A stretch of 40,637 bases of DNA from an uncultured Clostridia bacterium (GCA_944386595.1 CALXBQ010000053.1:1-40637), one strand, 5' to 3'; numbered from the stretch's first letter, positions 1-11,168 are shown. Notes: generated by a model from the letters alone, not told the origin. Numbers and translations: made by a program.

Positions 1-729
1 GTAGAGGTTTTCAGAAATCAGATGGACGCAAATCTGGTTTACGTAGACGCCGTAGACAGATTCCTTGACAAGCTGGCGGGAGTCGACGATCCCGAAACCA
101 AGCGCAAGATTATCGGCGCCGAGTTCATAAGGGTTTTCGAGGAAGAGGCGAGAAAGCTGGACGGCGTGGAGTTCCTTGCCCAGGGAACCATCTATCCTGA
201 CATTCTGGAAAGCGACGGAGTAAAGGCTCACCACAACGTAGGCGGACTTCCTGAAGACCTTCAGTTCGAACTGGTGGAGCCTGTAAAGCTTCTCTACAAG
301 GACGAGGTTCGCGTAGTGGGAGAAGCCCTGGGACTTCCAGACAGCATGGTTTACCGCCAGCCGTTCCCGGGACCGGGCCTTGGCGTAAGGTGTACGGGAG
401 CCATAACCCGCGACCGCCTCGAAGCCGTAAGAGAAGCAGACGCCATCGTCCGCGAGGAAATCGGAAAGATGGAGAAAACCCCTTGGCAGTACTTTGTGGC
501 AATCCCTGACCTTAAATCGACCGGCATCAAAGATGGCAAGCGCTACATGGGCTGGGCCGCAATCATAAGAGCAATCAACACGGTAGATGCCGTAACGGCT
601 CAGTCGGTGGAGATTCCTTTCGACATGCTCTGCCGCATGCGCGACCGCATCATAGCCGAAGTTCCGGGCGTGAACAGAGTGCTGTGGGATATTTCCGATA
701 AACCTGTAAGCACTATTGAGTGGGAGTAG
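1..729 (+). CDS. guaA: GMP synthase (glutamine-hydrolysing), C-terminal part
   Basis: The reading frame is open from base 1, so the 5' end (amidotransferase and most of the ATP-pyrophosphatase domain) lies outside the window. GMP synthase aminates XMP to GMP in purine synthesis in the cytoplasm. The visible part holds the family motifs KRKIIGAEFIRVFEEEA, QGTIYPD, AHHNVGGLPED, RQPFPGPGLGVR and the C-terminal dimerisation domain ending in STIEWE, the usual GuaA ending. The linker before AHHNVGG is short, as I recall for some clostridial GuaA proteins. A strong terminator follows at 754-803, so guaA ends its transcription unit. The family call is secure; only completeness is limited. Confidence 0.96.
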   Translation, partial: VEVFRNQMDANLVYVDAVDRFLDKLAGVDDPETKRKIIGAEFIRVFEEEARKLDGVEFLAQGTIYPDILESDGVKAHHNVGGLPEDLQFELVEPVKLLYKDEVRVVGEALGLPDSMVYRQPFPGPGLGVRCTGAITRDRLEAVREADAIVREEIGKMEKTPWQYFVAIPDLKSTGIKDGKRYMGWAAIIRAINTVDAVTAQSVEIPFDMLCRMRDRIIAEVPGVNRVLWDISDKPVSTIEWE

Positions 730-753
730 CAGTCATAATATGTAGATTTCAGT

Positions 754-803
754 AAGTGTTCGATGCAGAGCCGGTTTTCTGGCGATTGCATCGAACACTT
801 TTT
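754..803 (+). terminator. Rho-independent terminator of guaA
   Basis: A perfect 14-bp inverted repeat (arms 754-767 and 787-800, AAGTGTTCGATGCA and its complement) with a 19-nt loop runs directly into a T run at 799-803. It starts 25 bases after the guaA stop. The arms carry the TTCGATG word that recurs downstream. Confidence 0.85.
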
Positions 804-956
804 CGATGTAAAGGCCGATTTTCGTGATATTCATCGAACATTTGCGGGTGCGAGCAGGTGGGTTTCGCAGAATTTGTTCGATGAAAAAGGTATTTTCAGG
901 CTTTTAGGTCGAAAAACCGTTCGACCTGAGAGGCGAAATCGGGGTGGGACATCGAA
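757..956. repeat. Cluster of TTCGATG / CATCGAA words and hairpins
   Basis: The 7-mer TTCGATG or its complement occurs six times in 200 bases (759-765, 790-796, 802-808, 832-838, 877-883, 950-956). Four copies extend to TGTTCGATG or its complement. They can pair in several alternative ways, for example 802-808 with 832-838, or 832-840 with 875-883. A further 8-bp hairpin, AGGTCGAA/TTCGACCT, sits at 906-913 and 920-927. I see no convincing gene between 730 and 1102; one frame stays open (763-1038) but has no ribosome site and no recognisable protein features. Confidence 0.6.
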
Positions 957-1010
957 AACCGATTTAAGCAGGATAAAGTGGAGCTCAAGCCCTGCCTCGT
1001 CACTTTGGAA

Positions 1011-1039
1011 TTCACCAAAACCACACCTTGGAGTATAAT
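1011..1039 (+). promoter_or_regulatory. Possible promoter before the ADP-ribosylglycohydrolase remnant
   Basis: TTCACC (1011-1016) and a perfect TATAAT (1034-1039) are 17 bp apart. The -35 matches only half the consensus. It is placed 64 bases before the remnant's start codon. Confidence 0.4.
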
Positions 1040-1102
1040 ATAAGTGACATATGATTTTGGAAAGAACAGATATACTTCAAGTTGAGAAAGGAGTATCGTG
1101 GA

Positions 1103-1366
1103 ATGAAAGATATTGACAAATACAGAGGCTGTCTGATTGGTGGGGCTGCAGGCGATGCATTGGGGTATGAGGTGGAGTTTCTTGATGAGTCTGCTATTTT
1201 CTCGCGCTTTGGCGAGAGGGGAATAACGGAATATGCGCTTAGAGACGGTGTAGCGCAGATTTCCGACGATACGCAGATGACCTGTATAACGACCTGCCCA
1301 CTTCAGTTCTTCCTGATTTTGTGGTATAATAACAAATATTCTATGTGCATTTTGAAAAACGGTTGA
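1103..1366 (+). pseudogene. Truncated ADP-ribosylglycohydrolase (DraG family) N-terminus
   Basis: From the ATG at 1103 (GAAAGGAG ribosome site at 1085-1092) the frame reads YRGCLIGGAAGDALGYEVEF and ends its family likeness at ISDDTQMT (about base 1280). These are the first two conserved blocks of ADP-ribosylglycohydrolases, which remove ADP-ribose from proteins; the second holds metal ligands. The family is usually about 250-350 residues, but here only about 60 recognisable residues remain. They are followed by about 27 unrelated residues and a stop in sequence that looks like the typA promoter region. I infer a 3' deletion that joined the gene's start to the typA upstream region. The remnant should be inactive because later metal-binding aspartates are missing. 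An in-frame TTG at 1082 is an unlikely start. Confidence 0.75.
1322..1330 (+). promoter_or_regulatory. Extended -10 promoter for typA
   Basis: TGGTATAAT (1322-1330) is a perfect -10 box with an extended TGn; the base 17 upstream has only a weak -35 (TTCAGT, 1302-1307). If used, the typA transcript has a leader of about 235 bases that is A/T-rich up to 1460 and then contains three 22-bp repeats. It lies inside the broken ADP-ribosylglycohydrolase frame. Confidence 0.5.
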
Positions 1367-1465
1367 AGAACAGGACAAGCTGTGTTAATATTTAAAGAAA
1401 TGCGCTGTGAAAACCTAATAAAATTAAGTTCGAACTATATAAAAATTAAAATTATTAAAACGGCC

Positions 1466-1531
1466 GGACTGTGGCGAAGCTGCTGAATGACTGTGGAGAA
1501 GCTGCGGAAGGACTGCGGCGAGGCTGCAGCC
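1466..1531. repeat. Three 22-bp imperfect tandem repeats upstream of typA
   Basis: Units 1466-1487, 1488-1509 and 1510-1531 share the pattern GACTGtGGcGAaGCTGC followed by two to four variable bases. The array lies in the probable typA leader and ends 41 bases before its start codon. The period is not a multiple of three, so it does not encode a repeated peptide. Confidence 0.8.
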
Positions 1532-1572
1532 GGAACCGAATCAGGACTAAATAAAGAAGAAGGTAGACGTTA

Positions 1573-3444
1573 ATGGCAGACAAGCAGAAGATTATCAACA
1601 TTGCAGTTATAGCTCACGTAGACGCGGGAAAATCCACGCTGGTAGATGCGTTTCTGAATCAGAGCGGGGTTTTCAGAGCCAACGAGGAAGTGGCGGACTG
1701 CGTAATGGACAGCGATGACATCGAGAGGGAAAGAGGAATCACCATCTACTCCAAGAACTGCTCCATAATGCACGGAGACACGAAGATAAACATAGTCGAC
1801 ACTCCGGGGCATGCGGACTTTTCATCTGAGGTGGAGAGAATAATGAAGACGGTTGACACGGTAATACTGCTGGTGGATTCCAGCGAAGGACCGATGCCGC
1901 AGACTAGATTTGTGCTCAGTAAATCCCTGGAGCAGGGGCTTAATCCCATACTGCTCATAAACAAGATAGATAAGAAGGATGCCAGAATAGACGAGGTGGT
2001 GGACGAGGTATATGAGCTTTTCATGGACCTTAACGCCAATGACGACCAGCTGGATTTCCCTATTCTCTACGGAATCGCACGGCAGGGAATAGTCGTAAGG
2101 GATCCGGCCGATGCTGCGGGAATTTCAACGGAAGAGGGAGGCACCAAGCTGAAGCACACACCTGCAGGCTTTGGCGGACTGGATATTACGCCGCTGTTTG
2201 AGACCATCATCGAACACTGCGAGCCTTACCCTGACCTGAGAGAAAAGCCCCTCCAGTTTCAGGTTTCCACCCTGGGCTACGACGACTACATCGGAAGGCT
2301 GGGAATCGGAAGAATCACTCAGGGCGTGCTGAAGGCGGGAGAGACCGTTGCCGTCGCAAAAGAAGACGGAAGCATAGTCCAGAGAAAGGTAAATCAGGTA
2401 TTCGTATACAGAGGCCTTAAGAGAGTTGCCGTAGACGAGGCAGAGTGCGGCGATATAGTCGTGGTTTCCGGAATTGCGGACATTTCCATAGGAGAGACAA
2501 TAACCGACCCGAAGGATCCTCAGCCTATGGAGATGATACACATAGAGGAGCCGACTCTGTCCATGAACTTCATGGTAAATAAATCGCCTTTTGCGGGCAA
2601 AGTGGGCAAGTTCGTAACGTCGAGACACATAAGAGAGCGCCTCAACAAGGAGCTGGAGGTAAACGTTGGTCTCATGGTTGAAGAAACCGATTCCACCGAC
2701 TGCTTCAAGGTGTCGGGCCGTGGAGAGCTTCATCTTTCCATACTCATAGAGAACATGAGGCGCGAAGGCTATGAGCTTGCCGTATCAAAGCCTGAAGTAA
2801 TCATAAGGCGCGACGAGGCGGGAAGAAAGCTTGAGCCTGTGGAAGAAGTGGTAGTAACTGTGCCCGACGAGTATGCGGGAACGGTAATTTCCAAGCTTAA
2901 CATGAGAAAGGGAATCATGGTTCAGATGACGGGTGAAAACGGATATTCAAGACTTGAGTATCACGTTCCGACCAGAGGACTTTTAGGCTACCGTTCCGAA
3001 TTCATCAACGACACCAGAGGCGAGGGCAGCATGGAGAGAAGGTTCTACGCCTTTGAGGAATACAAAGGAGACATTCCGGGAAGAACCAACGGAGTCGCCA
3101 TAGCCATAGAAGAGGGAGTGGCGACGCCTTACGCCATATTCAACATAAGCGAAAGAGTTCAGATGTTCATAGAGCCGGGCACAAGAGTTTACGAAGGCAT
3201 GATAGTGGGTATGAACTCCAGAAGCGACGACATGGAAGTGAACCCGTGCAAGGCGAAGAAGGTGAGCAACATGCGTGCCGCGGGAAGCGACGAGGCCATA
3301 AAGCTGTCGCCTGCCAGAGTTTTCACCCTTGAAGAGGCTCTCGAGTTCATCGAGGACGACGAGCTGGTGGAGATAACGCCGGACGACATAAGGCTGAGAA
3401 AGAAGCTTCTCCGCGAGATAGAGAGAAGAAGAGCCGGAAGGTAA
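1573..3444 (+). CDS. typA: Translational GTPase TypA/BipA
   Basis: TypA is a ribosome-binding GTPase related to EF-G, linked to ribosome assembly and stress growth. The 623-residue protein has the full order: GTPase domain, beta-barrel domain II, EF-G-like domains III and V, and the TypA C-terminal domain (LEYHVPTRGLLGYRSEF, then NPCKAKKVSNMRAAGSDEAI, typical of the family). G-box motifs are AHVDAGKST (residues 14-22), ERGITI, DTPGHADF and NKIDKKDAR. The G1 loop reads DAGKS where most TypA proteins I know read DHGKT; it resembles the EF-G form. The start is the ATG at 1573, with AGAAGG a few bases upstream. The next gene begins 12 bases after the stop, so mscS and pyc are probably co-transcribed. 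Confidence 0.95.
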   Translation: MADKQKIINIAVIAHVDAGKSTLVDAFLNQSGVFRANEEVADCVMDSDDIERERGITIYSKNCSIMHGDTKINIVDTPGHADFSSEVERIMKTVDTVILLVDSSEGPMPQTRFVLSKSLEQGLNPILLINKIDKKDARIDEVVDEVYELFMDLNANDDQLDFPILYGIARQGIVVRDPADAAGISTEEGGTKLKHTPAGFGGLDITPLFETIIEHCEPYPDLREKPLQFQVSTLGYDDYIGRLGIGRITQGVLKAGETVAVAKEDGSIVQRKVNQVFVYRGLKRVAVDEAECGDIVVVSGIADISIGETITDPKDPQPMEMIHIEEPTLSMNFMVNKSPFAGKVGKFVTSRHIRERLNKELEVNVGLMVEETDSTDCFKVSGRGELHLSILIENMRREGYELAVSKPEVIIRRDEAGRKLEPVEEVVVTVPDEYAGTVISKLNMRKGIMVQMTGENGYSRLEYHVPTRGLLGYRSEFINDTRGEGSMERRFYAFEEYKGDIPGRTNGVAIAIEEGVATPYAIFNISERVQMFIEPGTRVYEGMIVGMNSRSDDMEVNPCKAKKVSNMRAAGSDEAIKLSPARVFTLEEALEFIEDDELVEITPDDIRLRKKLLREIERRRAGR

Positions 3445-3456
3445 GAGGAACGGCAT

Positions 3457-4266
3457 ATGAACGATAAACTGATGAGCATACTGCTACTCTGCGGCAAGGT
3501 GATTCTCATAATAGCCCTGGGGCTTCTTGTAATCAAGATACTTCTCGCCATCGAGAAGAAGATGCTGAAGCACACCAGGCTTGACGAGGCTCTGCATCTT
3601 TTCATTTTGAAGAGCACAAAGGTGATACTCATAATTATCCTTGCCATCATGGCCATACAGGCGACGGGAGCGTCCACCACGTCTCTCGTTACGGTGCTGG
3701 GCGCGTGCGGAGCCGCCATAGCCCTTGCCCTTAAGGACAGCTTGGGGAACGTGGCGGGAGGAATACTGATACTCCTGAACAAACCCTTCAGCAAAGGGGA
3801 CAGTATCGAGATTTCCGGTTCGTCCAGCGCAACGGGAATCGTTGACAGCATAGACCTTATGGTCACAAAGCTTCACACCTACGATAACAAGATTGTAATC
3901 GTGCCCAACGGCAGCATCACCACATCGGTAATAGTCAACTTCTCCGAGGAAGGCGTGCGCAGGGTGGACTGCACATTCGGCGTAAGCTACGATTCCGACC
4001 TTGAGAAGGTGAAGAACGTGATGAGACAGGTGGTATCGGAATGCGAAGAGATAAAGAAGGATTCCGAGCCTGTCATAGGAGTTTCCAACCTTGGAGCCGA
4101 CGCAGTCATAATGGACTGCAAGGTATGGTGCGAGACGGCGGACTACTTCTCCGTGAAGTACTATCTGGAGGAGAACATCAAAAAGGCATTTGACCGGGAG
4201 GGAATAAGGATTCCTTACCCGCAAATGGATATACACATCGTTGATAAAGAGAAGAATGGAGAGTAA
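3457..4266 (+). CDS. mscS: Small-conductance mechanosensitive channel, MscS family
   Basis: This 269-residue inner-membrane protein would open under membrane tension to release solutes during hypo-osmotic shock. It has three N-terminal hydrophobic segments, and the third is the Gly/Ala-rich pore helix (VLGACGAAIALALKDSLGN). The MscS beta domain follows (GILILLNKPFSKGDSIEI, IVPNGSI), with the alpha/beta C-terminal domain ending IPYPQMDIHIV, as in E. coli MscS (286 residues). AGAGGAA stands 8 bases before the ATG. It is packed between typA (12-base gap) and pyc (4-base gap). Confidence 0.93.
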   Translation: MNDKLMSILLLCGKVILIIALGLLVIKILLAIEKKMLKHTRLDEALHLFILKSTKVILIIILAIMAIQATGASTTSLVTVLGACGAAIALALKDSLGNVAGGILILLNKPFSKGDSIEISGSSSATGIVDSIDLMVTKLHTYDNKIVIVPNGSITTSVIVNFSEEGVRRVDCTFGVSYDSDLEKVKNVMRQVVSECEEIKKDSEPVIGVSNLGADAVIMDCKVWCETADYFSVKYYLEENIKKAFDREGIRIPYPQMDIHIVDKEKNGE

Positions 4267-4270
4267 AGCG

Positions 4271-7200
4271 ATGAAAGAAATCAGGAAATTCAAGAGGGTT
4301 CTGGTAGCCAACCGGGGCGAAATAGCCATACGTATATTCAGAGCCTGTCAGGAGCTGGGAATCAGAACGGTTGCCATATACTCCGAGGAAGATAAGAACA
4401 CCCTGTTCAGAACGAAGGCCGACGAGTCCTATCAGATAGGAAAAGGCAAGGCTCCCGTGGCGGCGTACCTCGGAATAGATGAGATAATCGATCTGGCCAA
4501 GGCAAAGGGCGTAGACGCCATTCATCCGGGCTACGGATTTTTGTCGGAGAACGTTGAATTCGCCAAAGCCTGCGAAGCCGCAGGGATTGAATTCATCGGA
4601 CCTACCCACGAGATGATGGACAGGCTGGGAGATAAGATAAAGTCCAAGATAGTAGCCGACGAGGTGGGCGTTCCGACCATACCGGGCGTTGAGGCCGCAA
4701 TTAAAACCGAGGAAGAAGCGATAGAGTTCGCAGACCGGTGCGGCTATCCGGTTATGCTTAAGGCTGCGGCAGGCGGCGGCGGAAGAGGAATGAGAATAGT
4801 CCGCGACCGCAAGGACATTGTTCAGGAGTACAGAACGGCCAGAAGCGAAGCGGCAAAGGCTTTCGGAATAGACGACATATTCATAGAAAAATATCTGGAG
4901 AATCCTAAGCACATTGAAGTGCAGGTTTTGGGAGATAAGGAAGGAAACCTGGTGCACCTCTACGAGCGCGACTGCTCCATTCAGAGAAGACACCAGAAGG
5001 TGGTGGAGTTCACTCCGGCTCTCTGCCTCACCGAAGAGCAGAGACAGGCAATATGCGCCGACGCTCTTAAAATCGCAAGAGCCGTGGACTACAGAAGCGC
5101 AGGAACGGTGGAATTCCTTCTGGACAAAGAGGGCAACCACTATTTCATAGAGATGAACCCGAGAATTCAGGTAGAGCATACGGTTACCGAGATGGTTACG
5201 GGAATCGATATAGTTCAGTCCCAGATTCTCATAGCTGAAGGGTATTCCTTAAGCGAGATCGGAATCGACGGACAGGACAGCATCGTGGCAAGGGGAGCCG
5301 CAATACAGTGCAGGATTACAACTGAGGACCCGGCTTCAGGATTTGCCCCTGACACGGGAACTCTGGAGCTCTACAGGAGCCCTTCCGGATACGGAATAAG
5401 ACTTGACGGCGGAAACGGCTTTACCGGCTCCGTGATCACGCCGTATTACGACAGCCTTCTCGTTAAGGTTACGTCGTGGGCGATAACCTTTGAAGATGCG
5501 ACGAGGAAGGCCATAAGAGCGCTTAGAGAGACTCAGATAAAGGGCGTAAAGACCAACATCGGCTTCCTTCTCAACGTGCTGAATCACCCAATCTTCAGGG
5601 AGGGAAACTGCGACACGGGCTTTATCGCTGCCCATCCTGACCTGATGTATGTTCCGGTAAAGGAGGATAAGGAGCTCAAGCTGATGACCTTCCTTGGAAA
5701 CAAGGTGGTAAACGAGACGAAGGGCATAAAGCCTCAGTTCGACGTTCCCGTATTTCCGAGAATCTCGTCTTCGGAGATTGAATCCCTTTCCGGAACGAAG
5801 CAGATCCTCGATGAGAAGGGACCTGAGGGCGTAATAGACTGGATAAAAAACCAGAACAGGCTTCTCATCACCGACACCACCATGAGAGACGCGCAGCAGT
5901 CCCTCATGGCGACCAGAGTCAGAACCATAGACATGGAGAAAATAGCTCCTGCAGTGGCTCTCTACGGAAAGGATTTTTTCTCCCTGGAAATGTGGGGAGG
6001 CGCAACCTTTGACACATCATACAGATTCTTAAAGGAATCTCCGTGGGAAAGGCTGGACACCCTGAGAGAGAAGATTCCTAACATCATGTTCCAGATGCTC
6101 ATCCGAGGGGCCAACGCTGTGGGATACAAGAACTATCCGGATAACGTAATAAGGACGTTCATCGAAGAGGCGGCAAAGGGCGGAATCGACATCTTCAGGA
6201 TCTTCGACGCTCTGAACTGGATCCCGGGAATGGAAATCGCCATCGACGAAACCCTGAAGCAGGGAAAGATTGCGGAAGCATGCATATGCTACACCGGAGA
6301 CATCTTAAACGACGCCAAGACCAAGTACAATCTGGACTACTATATCAGAATGGCCAAGGAGCTCGAAAAGAGAGGCTCCCACATCTTAGGTATCAAGGAC
6401 ATGTCGGGACTCCTGAAGCCTATGGCAGCTTACAAGCTGGTGAAGGCTCTGAAAGAAGAGATAGGAATTCCTGTACATCTCCATACCCACGACACCAGCG
6501 GAAACGGTGTTGCGACGGTGCTCATGGCGGCCCAGGCCGGAGTTGACATTGCGGACGCCGCATTTAACAGCATGGCGGGACTCACTTCCCAGCCGGCTCT
6601 CAACTCCATCGTGGCATCTCTGCAGCACAGTGACAGGGATACGGGAATTGATCCTGACGGAATCCAGAAGATAAGCGAATACTGGAGAGACGTAAGACCT
6701 GTATATGCAGGCTTTGAGTCGGAGCTTAAGACACCTTCGGCGGAGATATATAAATACGAGATTCCGGGAGGCCAGTACTCCAACCTTCAGTCCCAGGTGG
6801 AAAGCTTCGGACTGGGTCACAGACTCCACGAGGTAAAGGACATGTACAAGGCCGTGAACAAAATGTTCGGAGATATCGTAAAGGTTACGCCTACCTCAAA
6901 GGTGGTAGGCGACATGGCCATATTCATGGTTCAGAACGACCTTACTCCTGAAAACATCGTGGAAAGAGGCGGCGACATGGACTTCCCTGACTCCGTGGTT
7001 TCCTACTTTGAGGGAATGATGGGACAGCCAGAGGGCGGATTCCCTGAAGACCTTCAGAAGGTGGTTCTCAAGGGAAAGACTCCTATCACAGTAAGACCGG
7101 GAGAACTTTTGGAGCCTGAAGACTTTGACTACATCAAGGAAGGACTTCAGAAGTACTTCGGCCTGGAAGGAAACATGCGCGAGATAATAAGCTACGCCAT

Positions 7201-7714
7201 GTACCCGAAGGTATTCGAGGATTATCATAACAGCATTAAGAAAGACGGAAGCTTCAGATACATGGGCTCCGACATATTCTTCCATGGCCTTGAGGAAGGC
7301 GAGACCTGCGAGGTCAAGCTGGAGGAGGGAAAGATTCTCGTCGTCAAGCTGGCCGAAATAAGAGACGCGGACAGCGAAGGCTACAGAGAGCTTATCTTTG
7401 AAATCAACGGTAACAGAAGGATCGTGCGCATAAAGGATAACGACATGGAGGCCGCCGTTTCAGGAACCGCGACCCGCTATGCGGACGAGGAGAATCCTCT
7501 TGAAATCGGCGCTAACATTCCGGGAAACATCGTAAGAGTTCTCGTAAGCGCAGGCGATACCGTGGAGGAAAAGCAGCCGATTGCGGTCATAGAGGCCATG
7601 AAGATGGAGACCAACATTATCGCAAAGACTGCCGGAACCGTAGAGGAGATTTTCGTCAAGGAAGGACAGCAGGTAAAAGCAGGAGAGATGATAGCTCTCC
7701 TTTCACAGGAATAG
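4271..7714 (+). CDS. pyc: Pyruvate carboxylase (biotin-dependent)
   Basis: This single-chain enzyme of 1147 residues makes oxaloacetate from pyruvate, bicarbonate and ATP. Its order is biotin carboxylase (ATP-grasp loop KAAAGGGGRGMRIV near residue 163; FIEMNPRIQVEHTVTE), carboxyltransferase from about residue 531 (TDTTMRDAQQS, EMWGGATFD, metal site HLHTHDTSGNG near 736, IKDMSGLLKP with the lysine expected to be carboxylated), and a biotinyl domain with EAMKMET. Lys1111 carries the biotin. I chose the ATG at 4271 because GGAG at 4258-4261 suits it and the protein then begins MKEIRKFKRVLVANRGEIA. Earlier in-frame starts at 4241 and 4256 would overlap mscS. All key residues seen are intact. Confidence 0.97.
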   Translation: MKEIRKFKRVLVANRGEIAIRIFRACQELGIRTVAIYSEEDKNTLFRTKADESYQIGKGKAPVAAYLGIDEIIDLAKAKGVDAIHPGYGFLSENVEFAKACEAAGIEFIGPTHEMMDRLGDKIKSKIVADEVGVPTIPGVEAAIKTEEEAIEFADRCGYPVMLKAAAGGGGRGMRIVRDRKDIVQEYRTARSEAAKAFGIDDIFIEKYLENPKHIEVQVLGDKEGNLVHLYERDCSIQRRHQKVVEFTPALCLTEEQRQAICADALKIARAVDYRSAGTVEFLLDKEGNHYFIEMNPRIQVEHTVTEMVTGIDIVQSQILIAEGYSLSEIGIDGQDSIVARGAAIQCRITTEDPASGFAPDTGTLELYRSPSGYGIRLDGGNGFTGSVITPYYDSLLVKVTSWAITFEDATRKAIRALRETQIKGVKTNIGFLLNVLNHPIFREGNCDTGFIAAHPDLMYVPVKEDKELKLMTFLGNKVVNETKGIKPQFDVPVFPRISSSEIESLSGTKQILDEKGPEGVIDWIKNQNRLLITDTTMRDAQQSLMATRVRTIDMEKIAPAVALYGKDFFSLEMWGGATFDTSYRFLKESPWERLDTLREKIPNIMFQMLIRGANAVGYKNYPDNVIRTFIEEAAKGGIDIFRIFDALNWIPGMEIAIDETLKQGKIAEACICYTGDILNDAKTKYNLDYYIRMAKELEKRGSHILGIKDMSGLLKPMAAYKLVKALKEEIGIPVHLHTHDTSGNGVATVLMAAQAGVDIADAAFNSMAGLTSQPALNSIVASLQHSDRDTGIDPDGIQKISEYWRDVRPVYAGFESELKTPSAEIYKYEIPGGQYSNLQSQVESFGLGHRLHEVKDMYKAVNKMFGDIVKVTPTSKVVGDMAIFMVQNDLTPENIVERGGDMDFPDSVVSYFEGMMGQPEGGFPEDLQKVVLKGKTPITVRPGELLEPEDFDYIKEGLQKYFGLEGNMREIISYAMYPKVFEDYHNSIKKDGSFRYMGSDIFFHGLEEGETCEVKLEEGKILVVKLAEIRDADSEGYRELIFEINGNRRIVRIKDNDMEAAVSGTATRYADEENPLEIGANIPGNIVRVLVSAGDTVEEKQPIAVIEAMKMETNIIAKTAGTVEEIFVKEGQQVKAGEMIALLSQE

Positions 7715-7753
7715 GCGCTGGGAAGGCAGCTTGACAGGGCCTGATTTAAATCG

Positions 7754-7788
7754 TCCGCCCCGGGGAAGATTCCGACGGGGCGGATTTT
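7754..7788 (+). terminator. Rho-independent terminator after pyc
   Basis: Arms TCCGCCCCG (7754-7762) and CGGGGCGGA (7776-7784) form a 9-bp GC-rich stem followed by TTTT (7785-7788). The next gene starts 18 bases later and I see no promoter in between, so partial read-through may feed the DUF308 gene. Confidence 0.8.
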
Positions 7789-7806
7789 GGGAAAGAGGTA
7801 ACAGAA

Positions 7807-10695
<2,889 letters not shown>

Positions 10696-10733
10696 AATGA
10701 ACAGAGATCCTTTTAAAAGTTACGGAGAACAAA

Positions 10734-10768
10734 AAAACCGGACATTGGATAAGTAAAACCGGACATTG
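10734..10768. repeat. Direct repeat, two copies of AAAACCGGACATTG
   Basis: Identical 14-mers at 10734-10747 and 10755-10768 begin exactly 21 bp apart, two helical turns. They lie just after the methyltransferase stop. The rest of 10696-10889 shows no gene and no clear terminator, only a weak imperfect hairpin at 10841-10858. Confidence 0.8.
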
Positions 10769-10889
10769 AGGCGATGGGAGTTCAGACTTGCTTCCGAATG
10801 CCGTAGGAGTTTGCCTGAACTTATAGATATTGGCCGGCTGTGGCAAAAAAGTTTGTCATGTGTGCCAGATTGAAGGATTCTCGGTAAAC

Positions 10890-10895
10890 TATAAT
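10890..10895 (+). promoter_or_regulatory. -10 box before the possible RNA gene
   Basis: A perfect TATAAT lies in the noncoding gap. The -35 is poor: TTGAAG at 10870-10875 is only 14 bp away. It would start a transcript near 10902, close to the beginning of the closing stem of the RNA candidate. Confidence 0.35.
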
Positions 10896-10901
10896 TCCAT
10901 A

Positions 10902-11125
10902 AAAAGGGAATTAATGCAATTTATACATAATAAAAAGCAATAATATAGGCAAGCCAGACGCTGAACTGCCTCAGAACGGGATAATCCGGCTATAAAAGAG
11001 CTACAAAGCCCACAAAAGTTTGCCGAAGGGAAAATGTAAGCGTAGTTTAGGGCAAACTCTGTTTTCAAGCGTGGTGAAAGAGAGCAGTTGACTGGCAAAC
11101 CCGGCTTTATCCGCCTTAATTCACA
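10902..11125 (+). ncRNA. Candidate structured noncoding RNA, unclassified
   Basis: No convincing gene is visible here, but distant segments pair in nested order. GAATTAA (10908-10914) pairs with TTAATTC (11116-11122), GCCAG (10953-10957) with CTGGC (11092-11096), AACTGC (10964-10969) with GCAGTT (11084-11089), CTC (10970-10972) with GAG (11080-11082), and AGTTTGCC (11017-11024) with GGCAAACT (11051-11058). The result is one long hairpin-like rod about 215 nt long with a large internal bubble, like 6S-type RNAs in outline, though I do not recognise their consensus. A -10 box sits just before it and a hairpin with T-rich sequence after it. It does not look like tmRNA, RNase P RNA or SRP RNA. 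The strand is inferred from the promoter. Confidence 0.4.
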
Positions 11126-11130
11126 CCAGT

Positions 11131-11168
11131 AGAAAACGCCTGGAGCTTCAATGTTCTGGGCGTTTTCT
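11131..11168. terminator. Terminator hairpin between the RNA candidate and the adhesin gene
   Basis: AGAAAACGCC (11131-11140) and GGCGTTTTCT (11159-11168) form a perfect 10-bp stem. Read on the minus strand it ends the adhesin transcript 8 bases after its stop codon, with TTTTCT in the closing arm. On the plus strand it is followed by a T-rich tract (11169-11188). It could serve both directions. Confidence 0.65.

Noticed and set aside
763-1038. 91-codon frame after the guaA terminator
   Set aside because: Starts inside the terminator hairpin, lacks a ribosome site, and its sequence is explained by the TTCGATG repeats.
1303-1372. Inverted pair GTTCTTC / GAAGAAC around the typA -10 box
   Set aside because: Only 7 bp with a loop of about 55 bases; too weak to call an operator or terminator.
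4178-5179. 333-codon minus-strand frame
   Set aside because: Antisense shadow of pyruvate carboxylase; no ribosome site or domain.
10902-11125. tmRNA, RNase P RNA, SRP RNA or cobalamin/c-di-GMP riboswitch for the RNA candidate
   Set aside because: No tag peptide or TCCACCA end, no RNase P core words, no SRP tetraloop region, and no riboswitch consensus boxes were found on either strand by eye.
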